Origin: Methylococcaceae bacterium
Lineage (GTDB): Bacteria > Pseudomonadota > Gammaproteobacteria > Methylococcales > Methylomonadaceae
Direction: 5' to 3'
Length of the DNA: 64,000 bases
Assembly: GCA_013140705.1 (NCBI GenBank)
Contig: JABFSH010000014.1
Location: forward strand, 1 to 64,000
Numbering within the stretch: position 1 is the first letter of the stretch; every line of letters starts with the position of its first letter. Positions 19,160 through 27,821 of the stretch are shown here, piece after piece. The position numbers and the translations under genes were made by a program. Below the pieces are notes generated by a model. The model saw nothing but the letters and a program-made list of their open reading frames with translations. It did no database searches and was not told the DNA's origin.

Positions 19160-19254
19160 CTTCAATTCGAGTTAACAACAAGCCTATAAAGCCTACAAAT
19201 CAGTGAATGATTGTTATTGTAGCTCCTAACTGTGTATAAAAACTCGCGTATCAA

Positions 19255-19797
19255 ATGTTAAAAATTCGACTGCAACAGACGCTCATTAGTAAAGATCTTG
19301 CGCCACACCGTGCGCTAGCAAAATCTATTGTTGATGAAATGGGAATAGACGCATTCGATTTGGCAGCAGCGCTGATATATCTGTGTCACGATTCCAGCCA
19401 GATACCGGCAGAAGAGAAAAATAACAATAATCAAACGCCAATTGACTGTAGCCACCCGGAATTAAAAATGGTGCGTTATCGGTTAGACGTCGGAAGCCAA
19501 AACCAAATAACCCTGGAAACTATCAAAAACCTTCTGGTGAATGAATCCGGCGTTGACAAAAACAACATCAGAAATATCACTATACAAGGGCAATATACGC
19601 TACTGGATTTGCCTGATAATATGCCTCAAGACATCTTTTTACATTTGAAAACCGTGGAAATAAACCAACATAAGCTGGATATTAAACGCGTAAAACCCGG
19701 TAATACAAAAAGACGAGGAAAAAATCGCTCCCGACGCGCTCGGCAACGTCATTCGAAAATAGTTCATGGCCCTTCAGATCAGGTGAATGGTGGATAA
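19255..19797 (+). CDS. Stand-alone DbpA-type RNA-binding domain protein
   Basis: A 180 aa basic protein. Residues ~70-145 match the RRM-like C-terminal domain of DbpA/CsdA DEAD-box helicases: MVRYRLDVGSQNQITLETIK, a GVDKNNIRNITIQ strand, YTLLDLPDNMPQDIFLHLKT and a final LDIKRV. The helicase core is missing. The N-terminal 60 residues (LAPHRALAKSIVDEMGIDAF, DLAAALIYL) resemble the linker found in such helicases. The tail (KRRGKNRSRRARQRHSK) is strongly basic. It probably binds structured RNA, perhaps rRNA; the exact role is unknown. The next gene is rnd, another RNA enzyme. Confidence 0.75.
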   Translation: MLKIRLQQTLISKDLAPHRALAKSIVDEMGIDAFDLAAALIYLCHDSSQIPAEEKNNNNQTPIDCSHPELKMVRYRLDVGSQNQITLETIKNLLVNESGVDKNNIRNITIQGQYTLLDLPDNMPQDIFLHLKTVEINQHKLDIKRVKPGNTKRRGKNRSRRARQRHSKIVHGPSDQVNGG

Positions 19798-19864
19798 TTT
19801 ATTCATACCACACTGAGTAGCATTTACAACATCATTCAATTCACACCTTTCTGCAGCATTCCCT

Positions 19865-21019
19865 ATGAACACCATTCAATATATCGACACGACCGAACAA
19901 CTCGCTAATCTATGCCTGCAGATCAAAAAAGAGCCTTGGCTGGCGCTTGATACTGAGTTTTTACGTGAAAAAACCTATTATCCAAAGTTTTGTCTATTGC
20001 AAATAGCCTCTCCAAGCTGGGTAGCGTGTATAGACCCAATAGTATTACCGGCTCTTGATGATCTTTTTGAGGTTCTCTACGATCCATCCATAGTAAAAGT
20101 CTTTCATTCCTGCCGACAGGATCTGGAAATTTTTTATCAGGTCACAGGCAAATTACCCGAACCCGTGTTTGACACCCAACTTGCAGCTCCACTTTTGGGA
20201 TTTCAGGATAATCCTGGGTATGCAATGCTGGTTTCCAGCTTATTAAATATAAATCTTAATAAAGCACATACTCGGGCTGATTGGAGCAAGCGGCCCTTAA
20301 CGGAAGCTCAAATACAATATGCGGCAGATGATGTCATTTATTTATGCAAGATTTATGAGTTGATAAAGCAGAAATTAGCCGAATTAGGAAGGGAAGACTG
20401 GTTGAAACAGGATTTTGCCGAATTGTCCAATCCTGAATGTTATGAAATAACACCCGACAAGGCATGGTACAAAATCAAAGGTAAAAATAAATTAACCGGC
20501 AGACAGTTATCAATCGTTCAATTGCTGGCCGAATGGCGAGAGAAAACCGCTCAATCAGAAGATCGACCCAAAAGCTGGCTACTTCGGGATGAACAGCTTT
20601 TTGATATGGCCAAATTGCAGCCCGAAACCATTTCAGATTTAGCCGAGGTACGGGGAATTAATGAACGTGTCATAGCACGCCATGGTAAAGAGTTATGCGA
20701 GCTTGTGACGCTAGCTAAAAATCGAGCCCCAACACCGCTAAATGAAAAAAGCAAACCGGTAAAGAAAACGCAGCAACAAGAAGCCATATTGGATATCTTA
20801 ACTGCATTGGTAAGAATACGTGCGGAAGAAAATGCGTTAAATCCTGCCATTCTAGCAACACGAAAAGATTTGGAAGAACTTATGTTTAATGAAGATGGTG
20901 ATTGTCACTTAACCCATGGCTGGAGATATAGCATGGCAGGCCGTGAACTAATTGGACTGTTAGAGGGTAAGTCATTTCTGGGTATAGATTCGGGTAGACT
21001 GGCTATTATAGAAAAATGA
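19865..21019 (+). CDS. rnd: Ribonuclease D
   Basis: RNase D trims tRNA 3' ends. The 384 aa protein has the DEDD exonuclease domain with all acidic motifs: LALDTEFLREKTYYPKFCLL (Exo I), HSCRQDLEIF (Exo II) and AQIQYAADDVIYL (Exo III), then two HRDC domains (around 215-290 and 310-375). It is complete; its TGA at 21017-21019 lies just 7 bp before a transposon insertion, so its native downstream terminator region was displaced. Confidence 0.95.
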   Translation: MNTIQYIDTTEQLANLCLQIKKEPWLALDTEFLREKTYYPKFCLLQIASPSWVACIDPIVLPALDDLFEVLYDPSIVKVFHSCRQDLEIFYQVTGKLPEPVFDTQLAAPLLGFQDNPGYAMLVSSLLNINLNKAHTRADWSKRPLTEAQIQYAADDVIYLCKIYELIKQKLAELGREDWLKQDFAELSNPECYEITPDKAWYKIKGKNKLTGRQLSIVQLLAEWREKTAQSEDRPKSWLLRDEQLFDMAKLQPETISDLAEVRGINERVIARHGKELCELVTLAKNRAPTPLNEKSKPVKKTQQQEAILDILTALVRIRAEENALNPAILATRKDLEELMFNEDGDCHLTHGWRYSMAGRELIGLLEGKSFLGIDSGRLAIIEK

Positions 21020-21026
21020 TGATGTT

Positions 21027-21080
21027 GGCTATTTTTGCCCATTCCCTCGAAAAGGTAAAAATTAGCAATGGCTAATATTT
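21027..21080 (+). repeat. Left terminal inverted repeat of the transposon
   Basis: 54 bp that pair with 27674-27726 as reverse complement with a few mismatches and one indel. The outer 34 bp, including the block CCTCGAAAAGGTAAAA, differ at a single base. The flanking ATGTT (21022-21026) is the target duplication. Confidence 0.9.
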
Positions 21081-21086
21081 GAAACC

Positions 21087-24000
21087 CTAATCTACATCGT
21101 CTTCCATGGATTTACGCCAGAAATTTGGATCGTTAAATCGTGCAGCAAGCGCCTCGATGTTGACTATCGTGGGTTCCCCAGTAAAGTCCATATTACCGAT
21201 TAAATTAATGTTTCGCCAGGCAGCCGGCGAAACGTTCTTGATAAATTGAATGGCCTCCTGATCGTCAGCAGCCAGCTTCTGTTCGTAAACCCGTGATAAG
21301 AGCAACATATTGTAATAAATAATAGCGTTAGCTATGAGCCGGGAGCATTCATTCCATATTTGCTGCTCGGCTTTCGTCTTGACGCGGAACTTGCCGGAAT
21401 TGACATAAGCAATCGCTCGCCGCAAGCGGTGATAAGCTTCTCCGCGATTGAGCGCCTTTTGAATATTTTTTCTATAATTGTGGTCATCGATATAGGTCAG
21501 GATATGTATAGACCGGCAAATATTTTCCAACTCCCATAGCGCTTTCTTCGTCTGGTTTTGCCGAGTATAACTGGACAGCTTGCGTACAATGGTCGCCTGA
21601 GTCACTTCTTTTTGGGCTAGGGAAGCCAGAATACGTTGATTAATGGGCCACTCCGTAATGACCAATTTATCAAGCACCTTCCGCGAAGGCTTGATTAGCG
21701 CATTCCCATAGTGGCTCGGGTGATAGAACCCAACGAGTCCATCCATTTTTTTGTGCAAATCACGATAACGCGGTGCGAATAGATACTGGAAGACACGCAA
21801 GATGAAGAAATTCACTTGGTTGGTACCGTGCGTGTCAGTCGAATGACGCGTCGGCCGAATTTCCGTTGTATTGTTGTACAGAATGTCGAATACGTATTGC
21901 GATTCATGAGCGTGCCCACTAATAATATCGGCATTGGCTGGCACCTGGTTCACTGACAAGGTATAGGAATTCACGCTTTTCTTCATACCGAAATTCTTCT
22001 TGGAGTGTCGGGCGTTGATGGTATCAATTTGTGTTTCAATGCGCTGGCCATCACTGCTGGAATGGATGTGGTGATCGATATCGTACTCGCGGAACAGTGG
22101 TAGCGCTGCCGTAGCATTAGCAATGGCATCGTTTGCCACATGGAGCGTTTCGGCCCGTAAAAAATTTCGAGCCGTTGTCAATAAGGTCGAATGGCTGAGT
22201 CCAGAAACATCAGCCATTTTCCATAAGCCCATATTCGTCCCCATGGCCACAATACAGGCGAATATGAGACGCGGATCGGCATCCTGCTTGACGTTACGCT
22301 CCAGTACGTGGGTAAACGCTTTTAAGAACCCAGCTTCACCGGCAACAAACCAGAGCAGATCGGCAACACCGATGCTCGTTAATTGGCTGTAGAATGGACT
22401 ATTAGTCGTTTCTTCCTCAGTCGGATAGATCAATGACCAGTGTCGTTTATCGCCGGCACCGGTAATTTTAATGTATTGATTGTCGCCGTTTTCAATACGC
22501 CGGTTCACAGACGTGTACTGGTCTTCCAATTCTTTCCGCAAGTCAGCCAAAGTGTCCTGAATCGGTGCCAACAAAATGGGGGCTCCGATCTCCTGCAGAA
22601 TCGCATCCTTATCCCTTTTCCACCGCTCAGTGTTGATGAGGTCGTCATCGAAACTCCGGAATTCATTACTGTCCTTAACAAAAACATCACAGGCCTCAAG
22701 CGCCTTACGTAGCTGCCGGTAAACGAGGAACTCATAACGGTCTACTTCCAGGTGCTTCCGTTTCCCTAATTTAGTATATAAATAGCGCTGCAAATTTTTC
22801 GCGATAATGCCGGTTGGAAAACGGGCCGGATCTACCTGGCGGGGTGTTTTACCCTGACGCAGGAGATCCTGTAGAAACTGAATCGCTTCCAGAAGTGGCG
22901 CATTCTCTACTAGTCCGGCGAAAAGTCGAGGTTGTAGAACAAATGCCTCAAGTTGAGCTTGAATTTATATTGCAGCTTGCCATAATACGACCATTCAAAC
23001 GTGGTCTTATCGAATTCAATATTCTGCATATAATCCGACACGAGAGGAAAGTGTTCGGCTTTCAACAGGGAAAAAGCCGTTTGCTTGACCGACCCGAAGG
23101 GTATTTCGTCCGGTATGGAATCGTCAATGAACAGCTCAAGCACTTGCCCAGCCGCCTGAAGGCTCTCACTGGCTTTGATGATCGCTTTCTGCAGGGCATC
23201 CTCGGATGCCAGTTTCGCTTGTTTCTCATATTGACCGATGAGATGAATCAGCGCATCAATCAGATTATCGTTGATTTGCCGAAAGCGATGAAAGGCAAAG
23301 CACAGCAAATACAAACGCGTCGTCTGGACTGCCATTCGTCGAAGCTTGTAGACGGTATAATACAAGACCATCGAAGCGTAATATTTGATGCTTTCGTTAG
23401 ACAAGCCGTTAGCACTGAGAAAGGTTTGCCCGAAGGCATACAGGGGTTGGAAATATTTTCGCCGTTCGACTTCTTGCCGTAACTCGCTGTAGCTAAAGTT
23501 TTTCGGCTCGTGTTTGAGCAGACTGATACGGTACATGCCTTCATCCGACTGGAGCAACACATCGAGTTGTTTTTTGACCATCGGCGTTAGGGTCTGTGTC
23601 AGCAAATTCGTAATCCTGCGGCGCTCACCGGTAACAACTCGGCTCACCATATCCTGCAGGGTGGTGTAGCCGGGGGCAACCATACGCTGGTTCGCTAGAT
23701 ACTTCAGCGTTTCGCGCAGAATAAAAACCGGATGCGTCGACAACATGGCAACGCGCTGCGCTTTTTGTTCCAGTTCAACCTTGGCGGTGTTATCAAAGTT
23801 GCGAAAATTGTATAGTTGAAGAATGATCCGTTGTTGTCGAGGCGGGTCGGCTTGGAGAGCTCCTTGACGGTTGCCAAGCCCATGCCGGGAAAATATTTTT
23901 GGAGAATATAGTTCAGATCGTCTTGCACTGCTTCCAGCGGATAAGCAAAAAACTGGCGTTTCGCCTTGAAATATCCCAGTTGCAGCGCTAAATGGACGGC

Positions 24001-24156
24001 TGCCGAACGGGTGTGAATAGCCTCCATGAGGCCCATTTCGTCGGCACTTAGGTCGAAGTAAAAACAGCGGTCTTCATCGTTGAAATGTGGTAAACCATAC
24101 AGATCATCGATTTCCTTCAGAGTCAGGATCGACAGGCGACGCGATTTAACGCTCAT
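21087..24156 (-). pseudogene. tnpA: Tn3-family transposase TnpA, two frameshifts
   Basis: The three collinear frames together encode about 1020 aa, the normal TnpA length. Frame 1 (from ATG 24156) gives the N-terminal DUF4158-like region up to KPTRL. Near 23840 the reading shifts by -1; the second frame carries DNTAKVELEQKAQRVAML through LRHLFYNLDF. Near 22920 a second -1 shift occurs; the third frame continues from GLVENAPLLEAIQFLQD to the end. The catalytic domain in frame 3 is intact, with SSDGQR, TDTHGTNQ...FAPRYRD and NRGEAYH supplying the D, D and E. Each lesion fits loss of a single base. As read, the protein cannot be made, unless the shifts are assembly errors. Confidence 0.88.
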
Positions 24157-24175
24157 AAATCCGCATTGTCCGGCG

Positions 24176-24305
24176 AGTGCAAAAAGTGTACTTTCTGCAC
24201 TGTAGCTTCACCTGTTCTTTTCAATCGCAATGCCCTTCATTTTTAGTGCAATAACCTTTGCCAAGATCATAATGCATTTAACTGTAATCTGTGTTAACTT
24301 TTTGC
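24176..24305. other. res-like resolution site
   Basis: The gap between the divergent transposase and resolvase genes contains repeated half-sites: an inverted pair AGTGCAAAAAG...CTTTCTGCACT spanning 24176-24201 (10 of 11 bases symmetric, 26 bp, the size of a resolvase subsite), another GTGCAATAAC at 24246, and an inverted CTTTTTGCAC ending at 24306. Position and repeat spacing fit a three-subsite res. Exact subsite borders are inferred. Confidence 0.55.
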
Positions 24306-24308
24306 ACA

Positions 24309-24914
24309 ATGAAAACTAGTTCTAATACTTCAGATATGACGCTCCATCGTATCGGTTATGCACGCATCAGCAGTATCGGCCAAAATCTGGATTCCCAAGT
24401 CGATGCATTGCAGAAAGCCGGTTGCGGTAAGATCTTTTCCGACAAAATGACCGGTTCGCACATGGATCGCCCCGGCTGGGATCAGCTTCTGAGCTATGCT
24501 CGCCCTGGTGATACCTTGGTCGTGAACGAATTAAGCCGCATGACGCGCTCTTTAATGGATTTACTGGCAACGGCAAAAGTGCTGGAACAACGGCAGATTA
24601 ATCTTGTGTCATTGCGTGAAAATATCGATACGACAACGGCTACAGGCCGTTGTTTCTTGTCGATGATGGGCGCCATTCACCAAATGGAGCGGGAACTACG
24701 CGCAGAACGAGCGGCTGCAGGCCGTTCATCGGCTAAAGCGCGCGGCAGAACGGGAGGAAGACCAAAAACTGACCCCGAAAAATTGGAAAATGCCCGAATC
24801 TTATACGAAAACTCTGATAAAACGGCTGCCGAAGTTTGTGAGATTGCTGGTGTGGGCCGGCGGAGATTCTTCGCCCATATTGCAGAAAAACGAAATGGCT
24901 CGGCCAAAATTTAA
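24309..24914 (+). CDS. tnpR: Serine resolvase of the transposon
   Basis: A 201 aa small serine recombinase that would resolve transposition cointegrates. The nucleophile is in RIGYARISSIGQNLDSQ (Ser in the ARIS motif). DKMTGSHMDRPGWDQLL, VVNELSRMTRSLMDLL and the E-helix region MGAIHQMERELRAERA are canonical; a helix-turn-helix DNA-binding tail (KTAAEVCEIAGVGRRRFFAHI) follows at about 165-190. The ATG at 24309 is used; a second ATG at 24336 (MTLHRIGYA) is equally plausible. It appears intact, unlike the transposase. Confidence 0.92.
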   Translation: MKTSSNTSDMTLHRIGYARISSIGQNLDSQVDALQKAGCGKIFSDKMTGSHMDRPGWDQLLSYARPGDTLVVNELSRMTRSLMDLLATAKVLEQRQINLVSLRENIDTTTATGRCFLSMMGAIHQMERELRAERAAAGRSSAKARGRTGGRPKTDPEKLENARILYENSDKTAAEVCEIAGVGRRRFFAHIAEKRNGSAKI

Positions 24915-24942
24915 ACCTATATTAATTAACTATTGGGCCTCT

Positions 24943-25983
24943 ATGCAACGAGTTTGTTCTACTTTCACTGCCGGTTTCTTACTGTTGCTGTTTTGCGCTG
25001 GCTCCGCCGTTCATGCCGAACAATTAACCCAACCACTGTATTATTCACCAAAATTCCTTGAAGCTAAGCGTCTAACTACGATCCTTGAACAACCCGAGGA
25101 CACCATTGATTTCGCCCGGGCCAAGTTGGCCATCGACAAAATGGTTGACCCAACCATTGATGTTAAGGCTAACCTCAAAAAGATTGACGCAATGGTTAAA
25201 CAGATTAAAGCCTTGTTGCCGGCAAAAGCAACCAGCACGGACAAAATGCTGGCGGTTAAGAAATATATATACGAGGCCGGGACTTGGAATAATTTCCAGC
25301 CTTACCACTATGATTTTGATGACCCCTCTGGCACTATAGTCAGCCATAAGTTATTACCCAATTATCTCGCCTCTAAGAAAGGCAATTGTGTCAGTATGCC
25401 TTTGCTGCTTATTGTATTGGGACAACGGCTTGGCATTGATGTAACAGCTTCCACTGCGCCCAAGCATGTGCTGGTCAAATATACCGATAGCGATACCGGG
25501 CAAACCTACAACTTGGAGACCACCAGTGGGGCTAACCCAGCTCGGGATGTCTGGTATCAGCAAACCATGCATGTCACAGACCAAGCGCTGGAGAACCGGA
25601 TTTACCTGCAAAAACTGTCAAAACAGGAATCCTTGGCAGTAATGGCCACGGTTTTGGCTGAAAGCTATTATGAAAAACAAGACTACGAAAAAGCTATGAT
25701 GATTTCAGATGTGGTACTCAAGCATAATAGTAACGCAGTTGATACCATGTTAATGAAAGGCTCACTTTTTTATAAGCTGTTGGCGAAACACTACCTCAAT
25801 AAATACCCAACACCGAATCTAATTCCAGTAGTTGAACGGCCTTATTTTGAATTTCTGAATATTAATAACCGGTTCTGGTTTGAAAAGGCTGAGAAACTGG
25901 GTTGGCGAGAGCCAACCCAAGCTGATGAAATCAATTATCTGAACAAAGTCAAACACGATGCTAATTTGCTGCAAAAACAATAG
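24943..25983 (+). CDS. Secreted transglutaminase-like protein with TPR-like tail (transposon cargo)
   Basis: 346 aa from ATG 24943; the open frame extends upstream inside the resolvase gene, but the chosen start gives a clear signal peptide (TAGFLLLLFCAGSAVHA, cleavage near residue 25). The middle is a transglutaminase/SirB1-like papain fold: catalytic Cys in KKGNCVSMPLLLIVLGQRLG (~145-165), His in APKHVLVKY, and an acidic residue in YNLETTSG. The C-terminal third resembles a tetratricopeptide repeat (LAESYYEKQDYEKAMMISDV). It ends 11 bp before the RHS-tip gene, so the two are probably co-expressed. Possible roles are processing or crosslinking of a secreted partner; the enzymatic direction is not known. 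Confidence 0.75.
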   Translation: MQRVCSTFTAGFLLLLFCAGSAVHAEQLTQPLYYSPKFLEAKRLTTILEQPEDTIDFARAKLAIDKMVDPTIDVKANLKKIDAMVKQIKALLPAKATSTDKMLAVKKYIYEAGTWNNFQPYHYDFDDPSGTIVSHKLLPNYLASKKGNCVSMPLLLIVLGQRLGIDVTASTAPKHVLVKYTDSDTGQTYNLETTSGANPARDVWYQQTMHVTDQALENRIYLQKLSKQESLAVMATVLAESYYEKQDYEKAMMISDVVLKHNSNAVDTMLMKGSLFYKLLAKHYLNKYPTPNLIPVVERPYFEFLNINNRFWFEKAEKLGWREPTQADEINYLNKVKHDANLLQKQ

Positions 25984-25994
25984 GGGAACAATAA

Positions 25995-26609
25995 ATGCCG
26001 CTGAATAAATTTTGGGCCAGCTTACTGGCTCTGCTTGTCGTGAGTTATTGCGATATCAGTTCTGCACGTTACGTGCAATCGGATCCCATTGGACTTGCAG
26101 GGGGAATCAATACTTATTCCTATGTCAAAGGAAATCCGGTTAATGCCGTTGATCGGTTGGGCTTATGTGCTGAAGGTCAGGCATGGAAGTCGGATGGGCA
26201 ACACGGCTATTGCGTCCCAGAATCGGAAGCCGGTTACTTACCTGGTAATGCGGCTAGTGATGCAGCCAACTTCTGTCCTATCCCTGCAGTGAAAGGTGCT
26301 GCAGTAATAGGGGTTGTAGGTAAGAACATTGTTGATAATGTTATCAAAGCCGTCAATTCAAATTTGCCGCATGCAATTGAGAGAGCAGTAGAAAGAAGTA
26401 TTTTTCCAAATAAAGATGTTGCTGCGGAAGCTCTTCGTAATTTAACAAAGCAAATTGATAAAAATGGTTTCCCTGCAGATGCAATTCGAGACACTGCCTA
26501 TGTTGATAGAGTGCTAGTGCCTGTTGGCAATGAAGGTTTAGCGGTTTACCAGGTTGGCGAAAATGGTACGGCAAAATTGAAAACAGTACTTATTAAAAAT
26601 AATGATTAG
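25995..26609 (+). CDS. Short RHS tip with signal peptide and C-terminal toxin-like domain
   Basis: 204 aa. Residues 1-24 form a Sec-type signal ([19 protein letters not shown]). This leads directly into the end of an RHS core: [20 protein letters not shown] (25-44), [13 protein letters not shown] (to ~57), the motif after which RHS proteins are normally cut to release the toxin. The variable C-terminus has a hydrophobic [18 protein letters not shown] segment and then [19 protein letters not shown] with a strand-rich ending ([18 protein letters not shown]). The His-x3-Arg opening and size suggest an RNase-like (BECR or DUF4258-like) fold, but this is inference. The missing ~1000+ residue RHS shell makes it an orphan tip. 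Downstream are candidate immunity genes. Confidence 0.72.
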   Translation: MPLNKFWASLLALLVVSYCDISSARYVQSDPIGLAGGINTYSYVKGNPVNAVDRLGLCAEGQAWKSDGQHGYCVPESEAGYLPGNAASDAANFCPIPAVKGAAVIGVVGKNIVDNVIKAVNSNLPHAIERAVERSIFPNKDVAAEALRNLTKQIDKNGFPADAIRDTAYVDRVLVPVGNEGLAVYQVGENGTAKLKTVLIKNND

Positions 26610-26814
26610 AATGAACAATAAAATTATTTTAACTGTGAGCGAAGACGATGACGATGTGGCATATCTAGAGCTTCCCGGTCATCCTGGTAGGGGTGTTTCG
26701 GGTGCAATTGGCAGACAGATACGTCTTTTGGATTTAACTAATTATGTGGGCCCGGATATATATTTAGACTTTGATAGTAAAGGCCATCTTGTTGGATTGG
26801 AAATTCTTGGTTGA
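26602..26814 (+). CDS. Candidate immunity protein, DUF2283-like
   Basis: A 70 aa acidic protein overlapping the toxin gene by 8 bases; an alternative ATG at 26611 gives 67 aa. The C-terminus [16 protein letters not shown] matches the DUF2283 pattern (D.D..G.LVGIEIL). Small acidic proteins immediately downstream of RHS toxins are normally cognate immunity proteins, so this is the most likely antidote of the preceding tip. Neither start has a convincing ribosome site; coupling to the toxin is probable. Confidence 0.6.
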   Translation: MIRMNNKIILTVSEDDDDVAYLELPGHPGRGVSGAIGRQIRLLDLTNYVGPDIYLDFDSKGHLVGLEILG

Positions 26815-26839
26815 ACTTGGATACTGCTGAACGAAGTGA

Positions 26840-27046
26840 TGTGCATCGGGCGAGAACCAATTAACAAAACCCACATCTTCGGTTTATGAAAATTCATTTA
26901 CTGGAAATATTGGCGTTTGGTATGGTAAAAATGCCGATGAGCAAATTTATAGATATTTCTCAGATAGGGCTGGCGGCGCACATTTCAGCGGAATCATACA
27001 AGAATCTCAAGTCCCAATAGATGTTTTGAGGCAGTTGGGTCAATAG
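26840..27046 (+). pseudogene. Orphan RHS toxin-tip fragment without start codon
   Basis: From 26840 to TAG at 27044-27046 one frame stays open for 68 codons with no ATG, GTG or TTG near its beginning. The peptide includes NSFTGNIGVWYGKNADEQIY, RYFSDRAGGAHFSGIIQE and ends PIDVLRQLGQ, which looks like the folded C-terminal part of a polymorphic toxin. It is followed 3 bases later by an Imm42-like gene. This is the classic displaced-tip arrangement of RHS loci: the toxin end is kept as a silent cassette with its immunity gene. The upstream TGA at 26837-26839 cuts it off from the preceding tip. Confidence 0.6.
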
Positions 27047-27049
27047 GCG

Positions 27050-27550
27050 ATGCTAATAGGTAAAAAAGAAACCTTTGCGGTTGAATATGAACTCGATAGC
27101 AATCATGGAGAGGAATGGATGTTTGGGAAAATTTGTTATTGGATAAATAATATTCAGGTTGGTGATTATGAGCTTGGGACCTCTCTACGTGATGTGCTAG
27201 TAGCAATGGCATTTTTAGTTCCCGATTGTGGAAATCGGGAAGGACTTAATTTATGTAAACTCTCGTATGAAGAAGTTTTTTCCCTATTGAATGAGTCAAT
27301 TTATGGTGGCTGCGAAAATACAGCTGCTCATCTACTTGATACGCCAGCTAGGTTTGAGGCAAAAATACCTGTAGATGTATTTGATCAATGGAAAATATTC
27401 CTTATTGACTGCAATAGTTTCTCAATTTTTTTATATAAGAGAGTTGAGGATAAAAATGTCCGCTTCGTCCGTCTTCTCCAGGGAGAATTTGATGACGTTA
27501 TAAGAAAGCTATATAACGATTTGGAATCAATATATGCAGGAGTCGAGTAG
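27050..27550 (+). CDS. Imm42-like immunity protein
   Basis: 166 aa, acidic. KKETFAVEYELDSN and WMFGKICYWINNIQVGDYEL (residues ~24-43), then GTSLRDVL, fit the Imm42 immunity family as I know it. It lies 3 bp after the orphan toxin tip and would neutralise that toxin when delivered by competitors or when the tip recombines onto a full RHS protein. The frame is intact although its toxin partner is not, as expected for retained immunity. Between 27551 and the right transposon repeat at 27674 I see no gene. Confidence 0.7.
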   Translation: MLIGKKETFAVEYELDSNHGEEWMFGKICYWINNIQVGDYELGTSLRDVLVAMAFLVPDCGNREGLNLCKLSYEEVFSLLNESIYGGCENTAAHLLDTPARFEAKIPVDVFDQWKIFLIDCNSFSIFLYKRVEDKNVRFVRLLQGEFDDVIRKLYNDLESIYAGVE

Positions 27551-27673
27551 GGCCATCCGGTGGATTCTACCAGTCCGGTAACGTGCGTGCTGAATGAAGC
27601 TTTTGTATTTTCTCACTTAACGCATCTCATGGATTGTGATTTCGTCTAAATACAGGATTTAAAACGGGACTCT

Positions 27674-27726
27674 AAATATTAGCTATTGCAAATTTTACCT
27701 TTTCGAGGGGATGGGCAAAAATAGCC
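27674..27726 (-). repeat. Right terminal inverted repeat of the transposon
   Basis: 53 bp, reverse complement of 21027-21080 with a few differences. It is followed at once by the ATGTT duplication (27727-27731). The following 90 bp to the yejF stop is the native sequence that originally followed rnd. Confidence 0.9.
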
Positions 27727-27821
27727 ATGTTTGAAGCCAATTCGAAGCTATCACTCCTTTATTTAACATAATATACATTATGCGAAGTTATAGAATTATT
27801 AAAACATCGCTGATGATTAAA

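Larger units (their letters stand above)
21027..27726. mobile_element. Tn3-family transposon with polymorphic-toxin cargo
   Basis: A 6.7 kb element defined by imperfect ~53 bp terminal inverted repeats and a perfect 5 bp direct repeat ATGTT at 21022-21026 and 27727-27731, the target-duplication length of Tn3-family transposition. It holds a transposase gene (minus strand, broken), a res-like site, a serine resolvase (plus strand) and cargo: a secreted transglutaminase-like protein, an RHS-tip toxin, a DUF2283-like candidate immunity gene, a second toxin-tip relic and an Imm42-like immunity gene. The cargo genes are visibly richer in A and T than the surrounding core. Insertion separated rnd from yejF. 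The ends begin GGCTATTTTTGCCC rather than the GGGG of classical Tn3. Confidence 0.92.

Noticed and set aside
22915-22930. Programmed -1 frameshift in the transposase
   Set aside because: The TTTTC context is not a canonical X-XXY-YYZ slippery site and a second unrelated shift exists; mutation or assembly error is simpler.
22814-23482. 222-codon plus-strand frame inside the transposon
   Set aside because: It is antisense to the transposase, whose conserved sequence continues through it after correcting the frameshifts.
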